Shown: positions 16,166-24,888, counted from the first letter of the stretch. The stretch is 64,000 nt of DNA from CAVLDP01 sp963661945 (GCA_963661945.1 CAVLDP010000002.1:62001-126000); one strand, 5' to 3'. Program-made: numbers and translations. The notes: a model not told the origin generated them from the sequence alone.

Positions 16166-17860
16166 TTAAGCCCTCACATCAAAAGAAAATCTCTGTATCG
16201 TGCTGTTTTGATCTATGGCTTCATCCGTAAGACGAGACAGAAAATGATAACCTTCTTCACAATCATCTGTATGATTCACCTTTAGATGACAGTAAAAGCC
16301 TCTATTCTTAAGCCTTGCCTCGAGTTCATCCAAATGGTCATAAATAAGTTGATAGGATTCATCAGAATCCAGATAGAATTCCGTATCTATATTCTTATGA
16401 AGCAGCTTAACAGAGATATCTGTCGAGCCCAAATATTTCAAGTCAAAATGAAGGAAGGCTGATACCTCCTCATCCTCCGAGGATGAATGACGCTTGTTCT
16501 GATAGACAAACAAATCGCCTGTAGCATTCTGATGATACATCTTAAGTGGAAGCTGAACATATGTATAATTCTCATTTATGGTATTCATGAATTCAATGTT
16601 CTGTCGAAGCTGGGAAGATGCCCTGGAAAATGAATTCTCCGGATCCTTCGTGAGTTGTTCCGCTAATTTTTCAATCTCGCTTGTATGAACAGTTAGCTTC
16701 TCATATAGGTGTGATATAACATCTTTATGAGAAAGCTCCTCCGGCTGAAGCGACCAGGAATCCTTCATAATGGAGGTAAGCATATTGCGGTAACCCTTAG
16801 ATGAGATAATCTTAAGAATATCCTCTTTGGGCAAATTTGATTCTTCAAAAATAGAGACAAGTTTCTCTAGGAACTTGGAAGGAGTAAGGTTGTTCCTAAC
16901 TTCTCCATCCTCAGTAAATAATTCATTTAAGGCGGAATTATTCGAAAGTACATCAAATATGATATCTTCAAGCTTCGAAAATGCCTTGGAGGAAAAGATG
17001 GGATTTGATTCCTCTAGATCCTGCAAAGCATTAGTATCAACGTAAGTCTCAGATATAGGCTTGTTTGATATAGCTTCACTTGTCGAAGCATCATTAGCCA
17101 CAGCTTCTGCAAGTGACTTCTGATTGACATTCAACTCTTCTGTTTCAATCGTGGCAGGTTCATCTGCCTCCATAGTTTGTGGCAAATTTAACAATGTAAG
17201 CAGATTCTTCTCAAATTGAATAATGTCATTCGTCGAAACAGATGACGATACTAAAATCTTACTATTTGCATCTGACAGAGAATCGACAGCATCAAGAATA
17301 GCTGCCTCATTTGCCTTATAATTCTGAAATTGGGATAGATTCTCTCTAGAGATAGGAATGTTAAGCTTGGACATAAGGACAAGATCTGCTGTATCGCCGG
17401 CATCATAGGAAGAAATCACCTGATTCATCCGCGTAAGAGATTCTGCATCAATTGGCATTCCTTCTTGCATCATAGTGCGCACCATATTCAGAGACTTCTC
17501 TGACACAGGAAGTGATGCTGATTCTAGGGCCGTATTCCAGGTAGGATTCGTATCAGCTGATGTAAGAAGCGGTCGAATCTGCACAGTTCTTCCATCATTT
17601 GATTTGACCTGAAAGAATACTGACTGTCCCTGATTTAGACTAATAGTGCTTTCTAGCCTGGCTGCAATGGATTGACCAGAACTAAGACCAAGTGTAACTA
17701 CATTATCCTTGGATGATAGGACCGTGCCCTCGAAAATCTGTCCCTCTGTCAGTCTGGAAAGCGTAGATACCAGCTGCTCCACTCCTCTTAGACCATTTGC
17801 TGTCTTGGCATCTGGCATTAAGAGATTATTATACTGCTGAAGTAGGTCTGATATCTGCAT
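16166..17860 (-). CDS. FliK-like flagellar hook-length control protein (putative)
   Basis: This 564-residue protein has no signal peptide or membrane helix. A long polar, Ser/Asn/Glu-rich middle joins an N-terminal beta-rich region (about 25-110) and a C-terminal region (about 430-560) that starts YVQLPLKMYHQNATGDLFVY, resembling the FliK C-terminal fold. The adjacent FlhB-like gene supports this, since FliK acts on FlhB. Sequence similarity is weak, so the call is putative. The gap to rnhB is 8 nt. Confidence 0.6.
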   Translation of the reverse strand: MQISDLLQQYNNLLMPDAKTANGLRGVEQLVSTLSRLTEGQIFEGTVLSSKDNVVTLGLSSGQSIAARLESTISLNQGQSVFFQVKSNDGRTVQIRPLLTSADTNPTWNTALESASLPVSEKSLNMVRTMMQEGMPIDAESLTRMNQVISSYDAGDTADLVLMSKLNIPISRENLSQFQNYKANEAAILDAVDSLSDANSKILVSSSVSTNDIIQFEKNLLTLLNLPQTMEADEPATIETEELNVNQKSLAEAVANDASTSEAISNKPISETYVDTNALQDLEESNPIFSSKAFSKLEDIIFDVLSNNSALNELFTEDGEVRNNLTPSKFLEKLVSIFEESNLPKEDILKIISSKGYRNMLTSIMKDSWSLQPEELSHKDVISHLYEKLTVHTSEIEKLAEQLTKDPENSFSRASSQLRQNIEFMNTINENYTYVQLPLKMYHQNATGDLFVYQNKRHSSSEDEEVSAFLHFDLKYLGSTDISVKLLHKNIDTEFYLDSDESYQLIYDHLDELEARLKNRGFYCHLKVNHTDDCEEGYHFLSRLTDEAIDQNSTIQRFSFDVRA

Positions 17861-17868
17861 ATATACCT

Positions 17869-18633
17869 CTAAATAAAGTTAGAAATAAAAGTCTTGCGAT
17901 GTATCGGTGTTGGTCCAAGTCTTCTAATTGCATCAATATGTTCCCTCGTACCATAACCCTTATGCTTAGCAAAGCCATATCCCGGGAAGATCTCGTCATA
18001 TTGCAGCATCATACGGTCTCTTGTGACCTTGGCAATGATGCTTGCAGCACCAATGGATATGCTCTTGGCATCCCCCTTGATAATTGGGACCTGAGTCATA
18101 GATAGTCCTGGAATTGTAACCGCATCATTAAGAAGTAAATCAGGCTCTACTGATAGATTGGAGACCGCCTCTCTCATTGCTTTGTAGGTAGCCTGCAAGA
18201 TATTCATCTCATCAATCTCTTCTGGAGATGCAATCCCAATTCCAACCGCAATTGCCTTCTCCAAGATTACATCATAAAGCTCTTCCCTCTTTGCTTCTGA
18301 TAATTTCTTGGAATCATTGATATAAAGTATATCGGTATCCTCAGGAAAAATAACAGCCCCTGCAACCACTGGCCCGCAAAGCGGCCCTCTTCCAGCTTCA
18401 TCAATACCACAAATATAGGAATAAGATGAACTATATTTTCGCTCAAATTCTTTCAAGGCGAAGATACGATCTAATTCTGCCAGATATTTGTCATGGCGCT
18501 TCTTCGCCTGCAGGCAGATCTTCTGTACACCAGGTCTTTCATCCAAATGATATCTATCTATGAAATCTGTTAGCTTATCATCATCTGTTGCCTTATATTC
18601 TGCTTGAATCTCACCAATCTTCTTCTCAGTCAT
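17869..18633 (-). CDS. rnhB: Ribonuclease HII
   Basis: This enzyme removes ribonucleotides and RNA from RNA/DNA hybrids. The 254-residue protein has an N-terminal extension of about 70 residues, then the catalytic domain with GIDEAGRGPLCGPVVAG (first acidic pair), KKLSEAKRE, and the later INDSKK and AKVTRDR segments. Extended N termini are typical of Firmicute RNase HII. It is followed 8 nt later by the FliK-like gene. Confidence 0.97.
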   Translation of the reverse strand: MTEKKIGEIQAEYKATDDDKLTDFIDRYHLDERPGVQKICLQAKKRHDKYLAELDRIFALKEFERKYSSSYSYICGIDEAGRGPLCGPVVAGAVIFPEDTDILYINDSKKLSEAKREELYDVILEKAIAVGIGIASPEEIDEMNILQATYKAMREAVSNLSVEPDLLLNDAVTIPGLSMTQVPIIKGDAKSISIGAASIIAKVTRDRMMLQYDEIFPGYGFAKHKGYGTREHIDAIRRLGPTPIHRKTFISNFI

Positions 18634-18635
18634 AA

Positions 18636-19187
18636 CTAGTCAACCTTGCCAAACAGATCGAATGGAAAGATTCGAATCCATACCTTTCCAATAATATCCT
18701 CTCTTGGAATCGGTCCTACCTCCTCATAACGACTATCAAAGGAATTATTACGATTATCTCCAAGCACAAAATATTCATCTTCTGATAAGGTAATCGTATT
18801 ACCGGCAAGGCCTGGATCTAGGATCTGTTCAAATCCATAATCCTCTTCTAATAGTTCTCCGTCGATATAAATATTGCCCTCTGTATCGATGTAGACACTC
18901 TCTCCAGGAAGGCCAATAATTCGCTTGATAAAATATGTATTATCCTCATTCTCGTAAGAAAATACAACAATATCAAATCTCTCTGGATCTGAAAAACGAT
19001 AAGAAATCTTATCGACAATAAGATTCTGTCCATCCTCCAGGGTATCATACATAGATGAGCCGCTGACAACCGTTCTCTGTCCGATAAAATGTACAATAAA
19101 CATTGTCACGAGTACAACGGCGCCTATATATAAAACAATTGATAAGAAGTCCTTAAAAGTAAACGGTTCTTGATTCTTTGCGTCCAT
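18636..19187 (-). CDS. lepB: Signal peptidase I (first copy)
   Basis: This membrane-anchored protease removes signal peptides from secreted proteins. The 183-residue Gram-positive type has one N-terminal helix (about 14-34), the nucleophile Ser45 in SGSSM, the general-base Lys88 in YFIKRIIGLPGE, and the C-terminal box YFVLGDNRNNSFDSR. It lies three bases upstream of rnhB. A second signal peptidase gene flanks rbgA on the other side. Confidence 0.96.
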   Translation of the reverse strand: MDAKNQEPFTFKDFLSIVLYIGAVVLVTMFIVHFIGQRTVVSGSSMYDTLEDGQNLIVDKISYRFSDPERFDIVVFSYENEDNTYFIKRIIGLPGESVYIDTEGNIYIDGELLEEDYGFEQILDPGLAGNTITLSEDEYFVLGDNRNNSFDSRYEEVGPIPREDIIGKVWIRIFPFDLFGKVD

Positions 19188-19234
19188 AACTAAATCGTAA
19201 TTCTCCTGATATCTGTAGTGGCAATTCTGCCAAT

Positions 19235-20089
19235 TTATTCTAAATAATCTGAAGGTAATTCCAGCGAAACCTTACCTAATACTCCGCCACGAAATTCATC
19301 AATCAAAATCGATGCGGCCTTGGAATAATCCATCTGACCACCTTGCTTAATGCAATGCCGATTCTCTGCAATCGCCATGAGAATCTCTGCATCTGAATCT
19401 GACTCATTCACCTCATAACGATTCGAAAGCATCGAAGGATACCTCTCCTTAAGGACGCGAATCAATTCCATGGAAAGTTCATCAATATTTAGTACATTAT
19501 CTCCAATCGCACCAATAAAAGCCAAGCGAAGGCCAACTGTCTGATCTTCAAACTTAGGCCATAGAATACCTGGTGTATCAAGTAATTCGGTGTCCTTATT
19601 CAGCTTAATCCACTGCTTGCCCTTCGTAACGCCAGGCTTATTTCCAGTTTTGGCTGCAGCCTTACCTGCAAAGGAATTAATAAATGTTGATTTACCGACA
19701 TTTGGAATACCCACAACCATAGCACGAATTGGACGATTCTTAATTCCCTTTCTTCGATCACGCTCTCGCTTCTCTAGACACGCTTCCTCAATTGCCTTCT
19801 TCACAGCATTCATGGAGTTTCTCTTCCTGGAATCCAAGGCAACTACAGAAAAGCCCTGGCCCACGAAGTAATCAGTCCATTCTTTTATCGCGCGCTCATC
19901 TGCAAGATCCGACTTATTAAGGAGAATAAGTCTCGCCTTATTTCGGCCAAGCTCGTCAATATCTGGATTACGACTGCTCATTGGGATTCTGGCATCTACA
20001 AGTTCAATGATTAGATCTATTAATTTAATATCTTCCTGCATTTGACGACGTGCTTTCGTCATATGTCCAGGATACCACTGAAATTCCAT
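19235..20089 (-). CDS. rbgA: Ribosome biogenesis GTPase RbgA (YlqF)
   Basis: This is a circularly permuted GTPase needed for a late step in 50S assembly. In the 284-residue protein the G4 motif LLNKSDL comes first, followed by G1 GIPNVGKST near residue 127 and G3 DTPGI near 176, the permuted order typical of YlqF. The N-terminal WYPGHMTKA is also conserved in the family. It is flanked by two signal peptidase genes; rplS is next upstream but separated by a terminator. Confidence 0.96.
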   Translation of the reverse strand: MEFQWYPGHMTKARRQMQEDIKLIDLIIELVDARIPMSSRNPDIDELGRNKARLILLNKSDLADERAIKEWTDYFVGQGFSVVALDSRKRNSMNAVKKAIEEACLEKRERDRRKGIKNRPIRAMVVGIPNVGKSTFINSFAGKAAAKTGNKPGVTKGKQWIKLNKDTELLDTPGILWPKFEDQTVGLRLAFIGAIGDNVLNIDELSMELIRVLKERYPSMLSNRYEVNESDSDAEILMAIAENRHCIKQGGQMDYSKAASILIDEFRGGVLGKVSLELPSDYLE

Positions 20090-20097
20090 ATATACTC

Positions 20098-20718
20098 CTA
20101 TTTCACAAATCCAAAATTGCCAAAGGTAACATTAAGCCATGCACGACCTACAATGTCATCCTCGGATACATTTCCAATTGTCTGATAGCGACTATCCTCA
20201 CTATTATTGCGATTATCGCCAAGCACAAAATACTCTCCCTCTGAAAGAGTAAATTCCGTCTCCGCAAGACCTCCGTCTGTCATGGCATCTGTATCATAGA
20301 CATCATCATATTCCTCGCCATTGACATAGAGCTTACCACCCGTGATATAGACACTGTCTCCCGGCTCCGCAACCACTCTCTTTACCGAATACTGTGCATT
20401 CAAATTACCCGAAGGTCGAAACACAATAACATCATCTGCGCTCGGATGTGAGAAGACATAAGACAGACGATTAACAAGAAGATGGTCCTCATTATAAATC
20501 CCTGGATTCATAGAGTCACCAAGCATGATTGCTGACGTACCAAAGGATGCAACAATGAAATATGCAAGCAAAATCACACCTGCTACCTGAAGAGCAAGCA
20601 AAGCAAAATATTTCATTCGATCCTTCTGAAAGCGCCGTCTGCGGCGTCGAAAATTAAGACCTGATTTTGGCGAAAATTTATCCCTGATTCGCGATAGAAA
20701 TGTTAGATTAAGAGACAT
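20098..20718 (-). CDS. lepB: Signal peptidase I (second copy)
   Basis: This is a second signal peptidase I, 206 residues. A basic stretch (RRRRRR, about 24-29) precedes one membrane helix (about 38-58). The catalytic pair is Ser69 in LGDSM and Lys113 in SVKRVVAEPG, and YFVLGDNRNNSEDSR is present. The open frame reaches 20802, but its first codons lie in the rplS terminator, so the ATG at 20718 is chosen. It differs clearly from the first copy in its basic N terminus, suggesting a separate substrate set or expression. Confidence 0.93.
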   Translation of the reverse strand: MSLNLTFLSRIRDKFSPKSGLNFRRRRRRFQKDRMKYFALLALQVAGVILLAYFIVASFGTSAIMLGDSMNPGIYNEDHLLVNRLSYVFSHPSADDVIVFRPSGNLNAQYSVKRVVAEPGDSVYITGGKLYVNGEEYDDVYDTDAMTDGGLAETEFTLSEGEYFVLGDNRNNSEDSRYQTIGNVSEDDIVGRAWLNVTFGNFGFVK

Positions 20719-20767
20719 AAAGTCAAAAACCTCATACGAATATTCTCTAAATATGATACACGAATGA

Positions 20768-20799
20768 CAAAAAAAGAACAACCACCGTAGTGGTTGTTC
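20768..20799 (-). terminator. Intrinsic terminator after rplS
   Basis: A perfect 10-bp stem (20776-20785 with 20790-20799, 4-nt loop) is followed on the minus strand by seven T residues. It lies 15 nt past the rplS stop. Confidence 0.95.
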
Positions 20800-20814
20800 C
20801 AAATCTCAAAGCAA

Positions 20815-21168
20815 TTATCTGATAGCTTCCTTAACCTTAGCCTTCTTACCAACACGGCCTCTTAAGTAGTTAAGCTTAGCACGTCTAACCTTACCATGAC
20901 GTACAACCTCAATCTTCTCTACATTAGGGCTATGAAGTGGCCAAGTCTTCTCAACACCAACACCATTAGAAAGCTTTCTAACAGTAAATGTTGCTCTGTT
21001 TGAACCACCCTGCTTCTTAAGAACAGTTCCTTCGAAAACCTGGATACGCTCACGGTTACCCTCTTTGATCTTAGCGTAAACCTTAACAGTATCACCTACA
21101 TTAAAGTCAGCTACTTCAGCCTTAAGCTGCTCAGCTTCGATGTTTGCAATAATCTCACTTGCGTTCAT
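20815..21168 (-). CDS. rplS: 50S ribosomal protein L19
   Basis: This 117-residue ribosomal protein is at the 30S-50S interface. It contains the conserved FNVGDTVKVYAKIKEGNRERIQVFEG and GVGVEKTWPLHSP segments and a basic C terminus. Although trmD, rimM and rpsP lie just upstream on the same strand, rplS has its own promoter (21245-21273), a 5' leader of about 65 nt, and its own terminator, so it can be expressed independently. An AGGAGGT site precedes the ATG. Confidence 0.98.
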   Translation of the reverse strand: MNASEIIANIEAEQLKAEVADFNVGDTVKVYAKIKEGNRERIQVFEGTVLKKQGGSNRATFTVRKLSNGVGVEKTWPLHSPNVEKIEVVRHGKVRRAKLNYLRGRVGKKAKVKEAIR

Positions 21169-21244
21169 TTTGTGACCTCCTATTTTATCTTGATGTTCTT
21201 AATACATACGTAACAGAGGACCATCTCTTTTCACAACAGACAAT

Positions 21245-21273
21245 ATATTATCACGATAAATGTAATAATTCAA
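21245..21273 (-). promoter_or_regulatory. rplS promoter
   Basis: A -35 TTGAAT (21268-21273), 17-nt spacer ending in TGA, and -10 TAATAT (21245-21250) on the minus strand. The leader that follows contains a short AGAG/CTCT hairpin and might hold an L19-type autoregulatory structure, which I could not confirm. Confidence 0.8.
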
Positions 21274-21288
21274 GTATTTTCCTAATAA

Positions 21289-22008
21289 CTAATCCAAAAA
21301 TTTGCTGCGTTCCTTATCGGTAAGTGGAGCAGTCTTGAGTAGATCTGGTCGTCTCTCCTTAGTTCTTAAAATCGACTGCTCTCTTCTCCATGCATCTACC
21401 TTCGCGTGGTCTCCTGAAAGAAGAATTGAAGGAACAGCCCTTTCCATCCATACTTCAGGTCTTGAATACTGAGGATATTCAAGCAGTCCATCTGAAAATG
21501 ATTCTGTATCCGCAGAAACATCATTATGAAGAACACCTGGAACAAGTCTTGAAATGGCATCAACCATAACCATTGCAGGTAGTTCTCCACCAGTTAATAC
21601 ATAATCACCAATTGAGACATAGTCTGTCACAATCTCTTCAAGCACACGTTCGTCAATCCCTTCATAATGACCACAGAGCAAAACAAGCGCTTCTTCTTCT
21701 GCAAATGAAGTAGCCATAGCCTGATGAAAGGTCTCCCCTTGTGGAGTAAGATATACAGTACGTGGTCGAAAGCCCAGCGAATCAGAGACAAACTTCCATG
21801 CATCATATACTGGCTGTGCCTGCATTACCATGCCGGCACCACCACCATATGGATAATCATCTACCTTGTGATGCTTATCCAGCGAGAAATCGCGTATATT
21901 AATGGCTTCCACCTGAAGAAGTCCCTTCTCCATCGCTCTACCAGTAATACTTGTAGATAGCCCCTGCATAATCATTTCAGGAAATAATGTTAAGACATAA
22001 AACTTCAT
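21289..22008 (-). CDS. trmD: tRNA (guanine-N1)-methyltransferase TrmD
   Basis: TrmD methylates G37 of tRNAs using S-adenosylmethionine, preventing frameshifts. The 239-residue protein carries the trefoil-knot motifs LCGHYEGIDERV and SIGDYVLTGGELPAM near residues 113-145. The start overlaps the rimM stop by 4 nt (ATGA), the common coupling in the rpsP-rimM-trmD cluster. The protein is intact. Confidence 0.97.
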   Translation of the reverse strand: MKFYVLTLFPEMIMQGLSTSITGRAMEKGLLQVEAINIRDFSLDKHHKVDDYPYGGGAGMVMQAQPVYDAWKFVSDSLGFRPRTVYLTPQGETFHQAMATSFAEEEALVLLCGHYEGIDERVLEEIVTDYVSIGDYVLTGGELPAMVMVDAISRLVPGVLHNDVSADTESFSDGLLEYPQYSRPEVWMERAVPSILLSGDHAKVDAWRREQSILRTKERRPDLLKTAPLTDKERSKFLD

Positions 22009-22520
22009 GCTTCATCCTCTAGAAGGCCCTTGAGCAGGTGAACCCGCATCCGCTTCTCTTCGATCGACACAGAGAGAATACAGTCCTTAATTGCTGGAAT
22101 GAGTATCTCCCCAAATTCTCCTTCAACGACATATACATCATTGGCGCCTGTCTCAATTACATCAGATATATGGCCCAAATCACGATCCATATCATCGATA
22201 ACGGATATTCCATATAGATCACAGACGAAATACTCATTATCTTCAAGTGGCACAGCATCTTCCCTGGTTACAAGAATTGGGCATTTCTTATATTTTTCGA
22301 CATCATTAATATTATCGATACCCTTAAAGCCAAGAATTACCAAATTCTTCTGGAAACGAACCGATGAAATCTCAACTTCTATCTGTTCCTTGCCAGTGTC
22401 TAGGATAGCCTTCTTCAGCTTCTTAAAACGACCTGGATCATCCGTAGTTGGAAAGACCTTCACTTCTCCACGAATACCATGTGTCTGTGTGATTACGCCA
22501 ACCTGTAATAAATCTTCCAT
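22005..22520 (-). CDS. rimM: 16S rRNA processing protein RimM
   Basis: RimM helps mature the head of the 30S subunit around S19. The 171-residue product begins MEDLLQVGVITQTHGIRGEVKVFP, with the conserved THGxRGE motif, and has a PRC-barrel C-terminal half. An open frame extends to 22571 through a terminator hairpin, but the ATG at 22520 has AGAGGAA upstream and is preferred. It follows khpA and overlaps trmD. Confidence 0.95.
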   Translation of the reverse strand: MEDLLQVGVITQTHGIRGEVKVFPTTDDPGRFKKLKKAILDTGKEQIEVEISSVRFQKNLVILGFKGIDNINDVEKYKKCPILVTREDAVPLEDNEYFVCDLYGISVIDDMDRDLGHISDVIETGANDVYVVEGEFGEILIPAIKDCILSVSIEEKRMRVHLLKGLLEDEA

Positions 22521-22535
22521 ATAGTTCCTCTTAAT

Positions 22536-22562
22536 ATAGAAAAGAGCAGGAAGCCTCCTGCT
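22536..22562 (-). terminator. Intrinsic terminator between khpA and rimM
   Basis: A perfect 8-bp stem (22543-22550 with 22555-22562, 4-nt loop) is followed on the minus strand by TTTTCTATATT. It sits 12 nt past the khpA stop and may partly reduce expression of rimM-trmD relative to the upstream genes. Confidence 0.75.
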
Positions 22563-22573
22563 CGAATCCATAG

Positions 22574-22804
22574 TTATTCAACAATATCTACGACAACCTT
22601 CTTATCCATCTTAGATGATGCTGCCTTAACAACTGCACGTATTGCCTTTGCAATGCGCCCCTGTTTACCAATAACCTTACCCATATCTGAAGGCGCAACC
22701 TTCAGTTCAACTATTAAAGTATGACCGGCTTCTCTCTCGGTAACGACAACTTCGTCTTTTGAATCAACAAGTGCTTTCGCAATAACTTCGACTAACTCTT
22801 TCAT
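22574..22804 (-). CDS. khpA: KH-domain RNA-binding protein KhpA
   Basis: This 76-residue protein is one KH domain, with the RNA-binding loop GKVIGKQGRIAKAIR. KhpA partners with the jag/KhpB RNA-binding protein in Firmicutes and affects cell division and small-RNA biology. The rpsP-khpA-rimM-trmD order is standard. The gap to rpsP is 32 nt. Confidence 0.95.
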   Translation of the reverse strand: MKELVEVIAKALVDSKDEVVVTEREAGHTLIVELKVAPSDMGKVIGKQGRIAKAIRAVVKAASSKMDKKVVVDIVE

Positions 22805-22836
22805 GACGAATACCTCGTTCTTTCTGCAAATAGCAA

Positions 22837-23082
22837 TTAATCGATGATACCAGCGTTCTTGAATAATCTGTTAACAGTCTCTGTAGGCTGTGCACCGTCT
22901 GAAAGCCACTTCTTAGCCTTCTCAGCATCTACATGAAAATCTGCTGGCTCAACATTTGGATTGTATGTACCGATCTCATCGATGCAACGACCATCTCTTG
23001 GTGAACGAGAATCTGCAACTACAACTCTGTAAATAGGCTCTCTCTTCTTACCCATTCTTCTTAATCTAATCTTTACTGCCAT
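22837..23082 (-). CDS. rpsP: 30S ribosomal protein S16
   Basis: This 81-residue ribosomal protein starts MAVKIRLRRMGKKREPIYRVVVADSR, the classical S16 N terminus, and is intact. It lies 47 nt downstream of ffh, joining signal-recognition and ribosome-maturation genes in one transcript. An AGGAGG site precedes the ATG. Confidence 0.98.
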   Translation of the reverse strand: MAVKIRLRRMGKKREPIYRVVVADSRSPRDGRCIDEIGTYNPNVEPADFHVDAEKAKKWLSDGAQPTETVNRLFKNAGIID

Positions 23083-23129
23083 TTTTGTTTCCTCCTAAAA
23101 TAGAAAAATTAATAATGTACTTATCTATG

Positions 23130-24476
23130 CTAAAAAGGGAATTTCATTCTACCTTTTTTGCCCTTCATCATACCAGGCATCTGCTTCATCAGCTTCCTGG
23201 ATTGCTCAAATTGCTTAATGAATCGATTAACTTCAGCAATATCAAGGCCTGCGCCCTTTGCAATTCGATTCTTACGGCTAGGATTCATAAGCTTCGGATT
23301 CGCTCTCTCCTCCTCCGTCATCGAAAGTATAATCGCTTCTGTATGAGCTAATTTCTTATCATCAATCGCTCCAGATAATTGGTCCATCTGCTTGGCATTA
23401 AGTCCCATGCCAGGCATCATTCCAAGAAGAGAACTAAGTCCTCCCATATTCTTCATCTGGGCCATGGAGTCGAGATAATCATTAAAGTCAAACTCAGCCT
23501 TCTTCATCTTACGACTGAGTTCCTTGGCCTTATCCTCATCAATAGAGGCTTCTGCCTTCTCAATCAAGGTAAGGACATCACCCATACCAAGAATTCTAGA
23601 TGCCATTCGATCTGGATGAAACTGCTCGAGATCCGATAACTTCTCACCCATACCAGCATATAGGATTGGCTTGCCTGTAACAGCACGAATTGATAGTGCG
23701 GCACCACCTCTGGTATCGCCATCAAGCTTAGTAAGAACTACACCTGTAAGACCAATCTTCTCATCAAATGTACCGGCTACATTTACCGCATCCTGACCTG
23801 TCATAGCATCTACAACAAGGATCGTCTGGAACACATCGACTCTCTTCTTGATCTCTAGAAGCTCGTCCATCATATCTTCATCTACATGAAGACGTCCAGC
23901 GGTATCTAAAATCACAACATTCAGATTGTTCTTCTTCGCATGTTCCACTGCAGCAGATGCAATATCTGCTGGCTTATTCTTATCTCCCATAGAGAAGACA
24001 GGAACGGATACTTTCTCACCATTAATCTTGAGCTGTTCAATGGCAGCAGGACGATATACATCACAGGCAACAAGAAGTGGACGTTTGCCCTTTTCCTTCA
24101 TCTTAGCTGCGAGCTTGGCTGTTGTAGTCGTCTTACCAGCACCCTGAAGACCAACCATCATAATAACAGTAATCTCCTGTCCAGGACGATACTGAATCTC
24201 TGTAGTCTCAGCGCCCATGAGAGAACACATCTCTTCATTTACAATCTTAATGACCATCTGTGCTGGATTAAGACCATTCAGCACATCCTGACCGATTGCG
24301 CGCTCTTCAACAGCCTTCACAAATTGCTTCACAACCTTGAAGTTAACATCGGCCTCAAGAAGAGCCATCTTAACTTCCTTCAGTGCAGCCTTGACATCTT
24401 CCTCTGAAAGACGGCCCTTGCCGCGAAGCCCTTTGAATACGTTCTGTAATTTGTCAGATAAGCTATCAAATGCCAT
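23130..24476 (-). CDS. ffh: Signal recognition particle protein Ffh
   Basis: Ffh is the GTPase of the signal recognition particle; it binds 4.5S RNA and targets nascent membrane proteins to FtsY. The 448-residue protein has the N domain, G1 GLQGAGKTTTTAKLA, DTAGRLH, TKLDGDTRGGAA, and a methionine-rich M domain with a C-terminal KQMPGMMKGKKGRMKFPF. The last base of ylxM and first base of ffh coincide, so translation is coupled. FtsY lies nearby on the same strand. Confidence 0.98.
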   Translation of the reverse strand: MAFDSLSDKLQNVFKGLRGKGRLSEEDVKAALKEVKMALLEADVNFKVVKQFVKAVEERAIGQDVLNGLNPAQMVIKIVNEEMCSLMGAETTEIQYRPGQEITVIMMVGLQGAGKTTTTAKLAAKMKEKGKRPLLVACDVYRPAAIEQLKINGEKVSVPVFSMGDKNKPADIASAAVEHAKKNNLNVVILDTAGRLHVDEDMMDELLEIKKRVDVFQTILVVDAMTGQDAVNVAGTFDEKIGLTGVVLTKLDGDTRGGAALSIRAVTGKPILYAGMGEKLSDLEQFHPDRMASRILGMGDVLTLIEKAEASIDEDKAKELSRKMKKAEFDFNDYLDSMAQMKNMGGLSSLLGMMPGMGLNAKQMDQLSGAIDDKKLAHTEAIILSMTEEERANPKLMNPSRKNRIAKGAGLDIAEVNRFIKQFEQSRKLMKQMPGMMKGKKGRMKFPF

Positions 24477-24820
24477 TACAGTTCCTCTAGAATCTGGTTG
24501 GTAATCTCTTCAATACGAGATAGATTCGACTTATAGTTGTCCATTGTACTATTCTTGCTCAAATTATGTACATCTGAAACCTTAGACTTAATATCGAGGA
24601 ACTTGTCAATCAGATGCAAACGATCCTCGTATCCTCTTAAGGTCTTAGTACAACGCTTAATCATATCATGAACGCCCTGTCTGCTTACGCCACTAGCTTC
24701 AGCAATCTCGCTAAGCGACAAATCATTCAAAACATAATCTTCATATATGCTTCTCTGATGCTCATTCAGTAGTTCACCATAGAAATCATATAAATAACCC
24801 TGTAGTACTTTATCTTCCAT
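24476..24820 (-). CDS. ylxM: YlxM-family HTH protein
   Basis: This 114-residue protein has a sigma-like helix-turn-helix (about 28-60, with LSEIAEASGVSRQGVHDMIKR) followed by a helical C-terminal part. YlxM is associated with the signal recognition particle pathway and nearly always precedes ffh, as here. It is the first gene of the transcript. Its promoter lies at 24838-24866, with the -35 box inside the terminator hairpin of ilvA. Confidence 0.93.
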   Translation of the reverse strand: MEDKVLQGYLYDFYGELLNEHQRSIYEDYVLNDLSLSEIAEASGVSRQGVHDMIKRCTKTLRGYEDRLHLIDKFLDIKSKVSDVHNLSKNSTMDNYKSNLSRIEEITNQILEEL

Positions 24821-24837
24821 AAGTAATCACCTTAGAT

Positions 24838-24866
24838 AATATACTAGACAAGAAAAGAGGTGTCAA
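24838..24866 (-). promoter_or_regulatory. ylxM-ffh promoter
   Basis: A consensus -35 TTGACA (24861-24866), 17-nt spacer and -10 TATATT (24838-24843) on the minus strand. The -35 hexamer is part of the stem of the ilvA terminator. Confidence 0.88.
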
Positions 24867-24888
24867 GTATTTTTTCTTGACACCTCTT
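24848..24888 (-). terminator. Intrinsic terminator after ilvA
   Basis: A perfect 13-bp stem (24855-24867 with 24876-24888) is followed on the minus strand by TTCTTG. The last 9 bp of the stem double as the -35 region of the ylxM promoter. Confidence 0.88.

Noticed and set aside
20719..20802. N-terminal extension of the second signal peptidase
   Set aside because: The extra codons lie in the rplS terminator hairpin and encode no membrane helix needed by the family; the ATG at 20718 is used.
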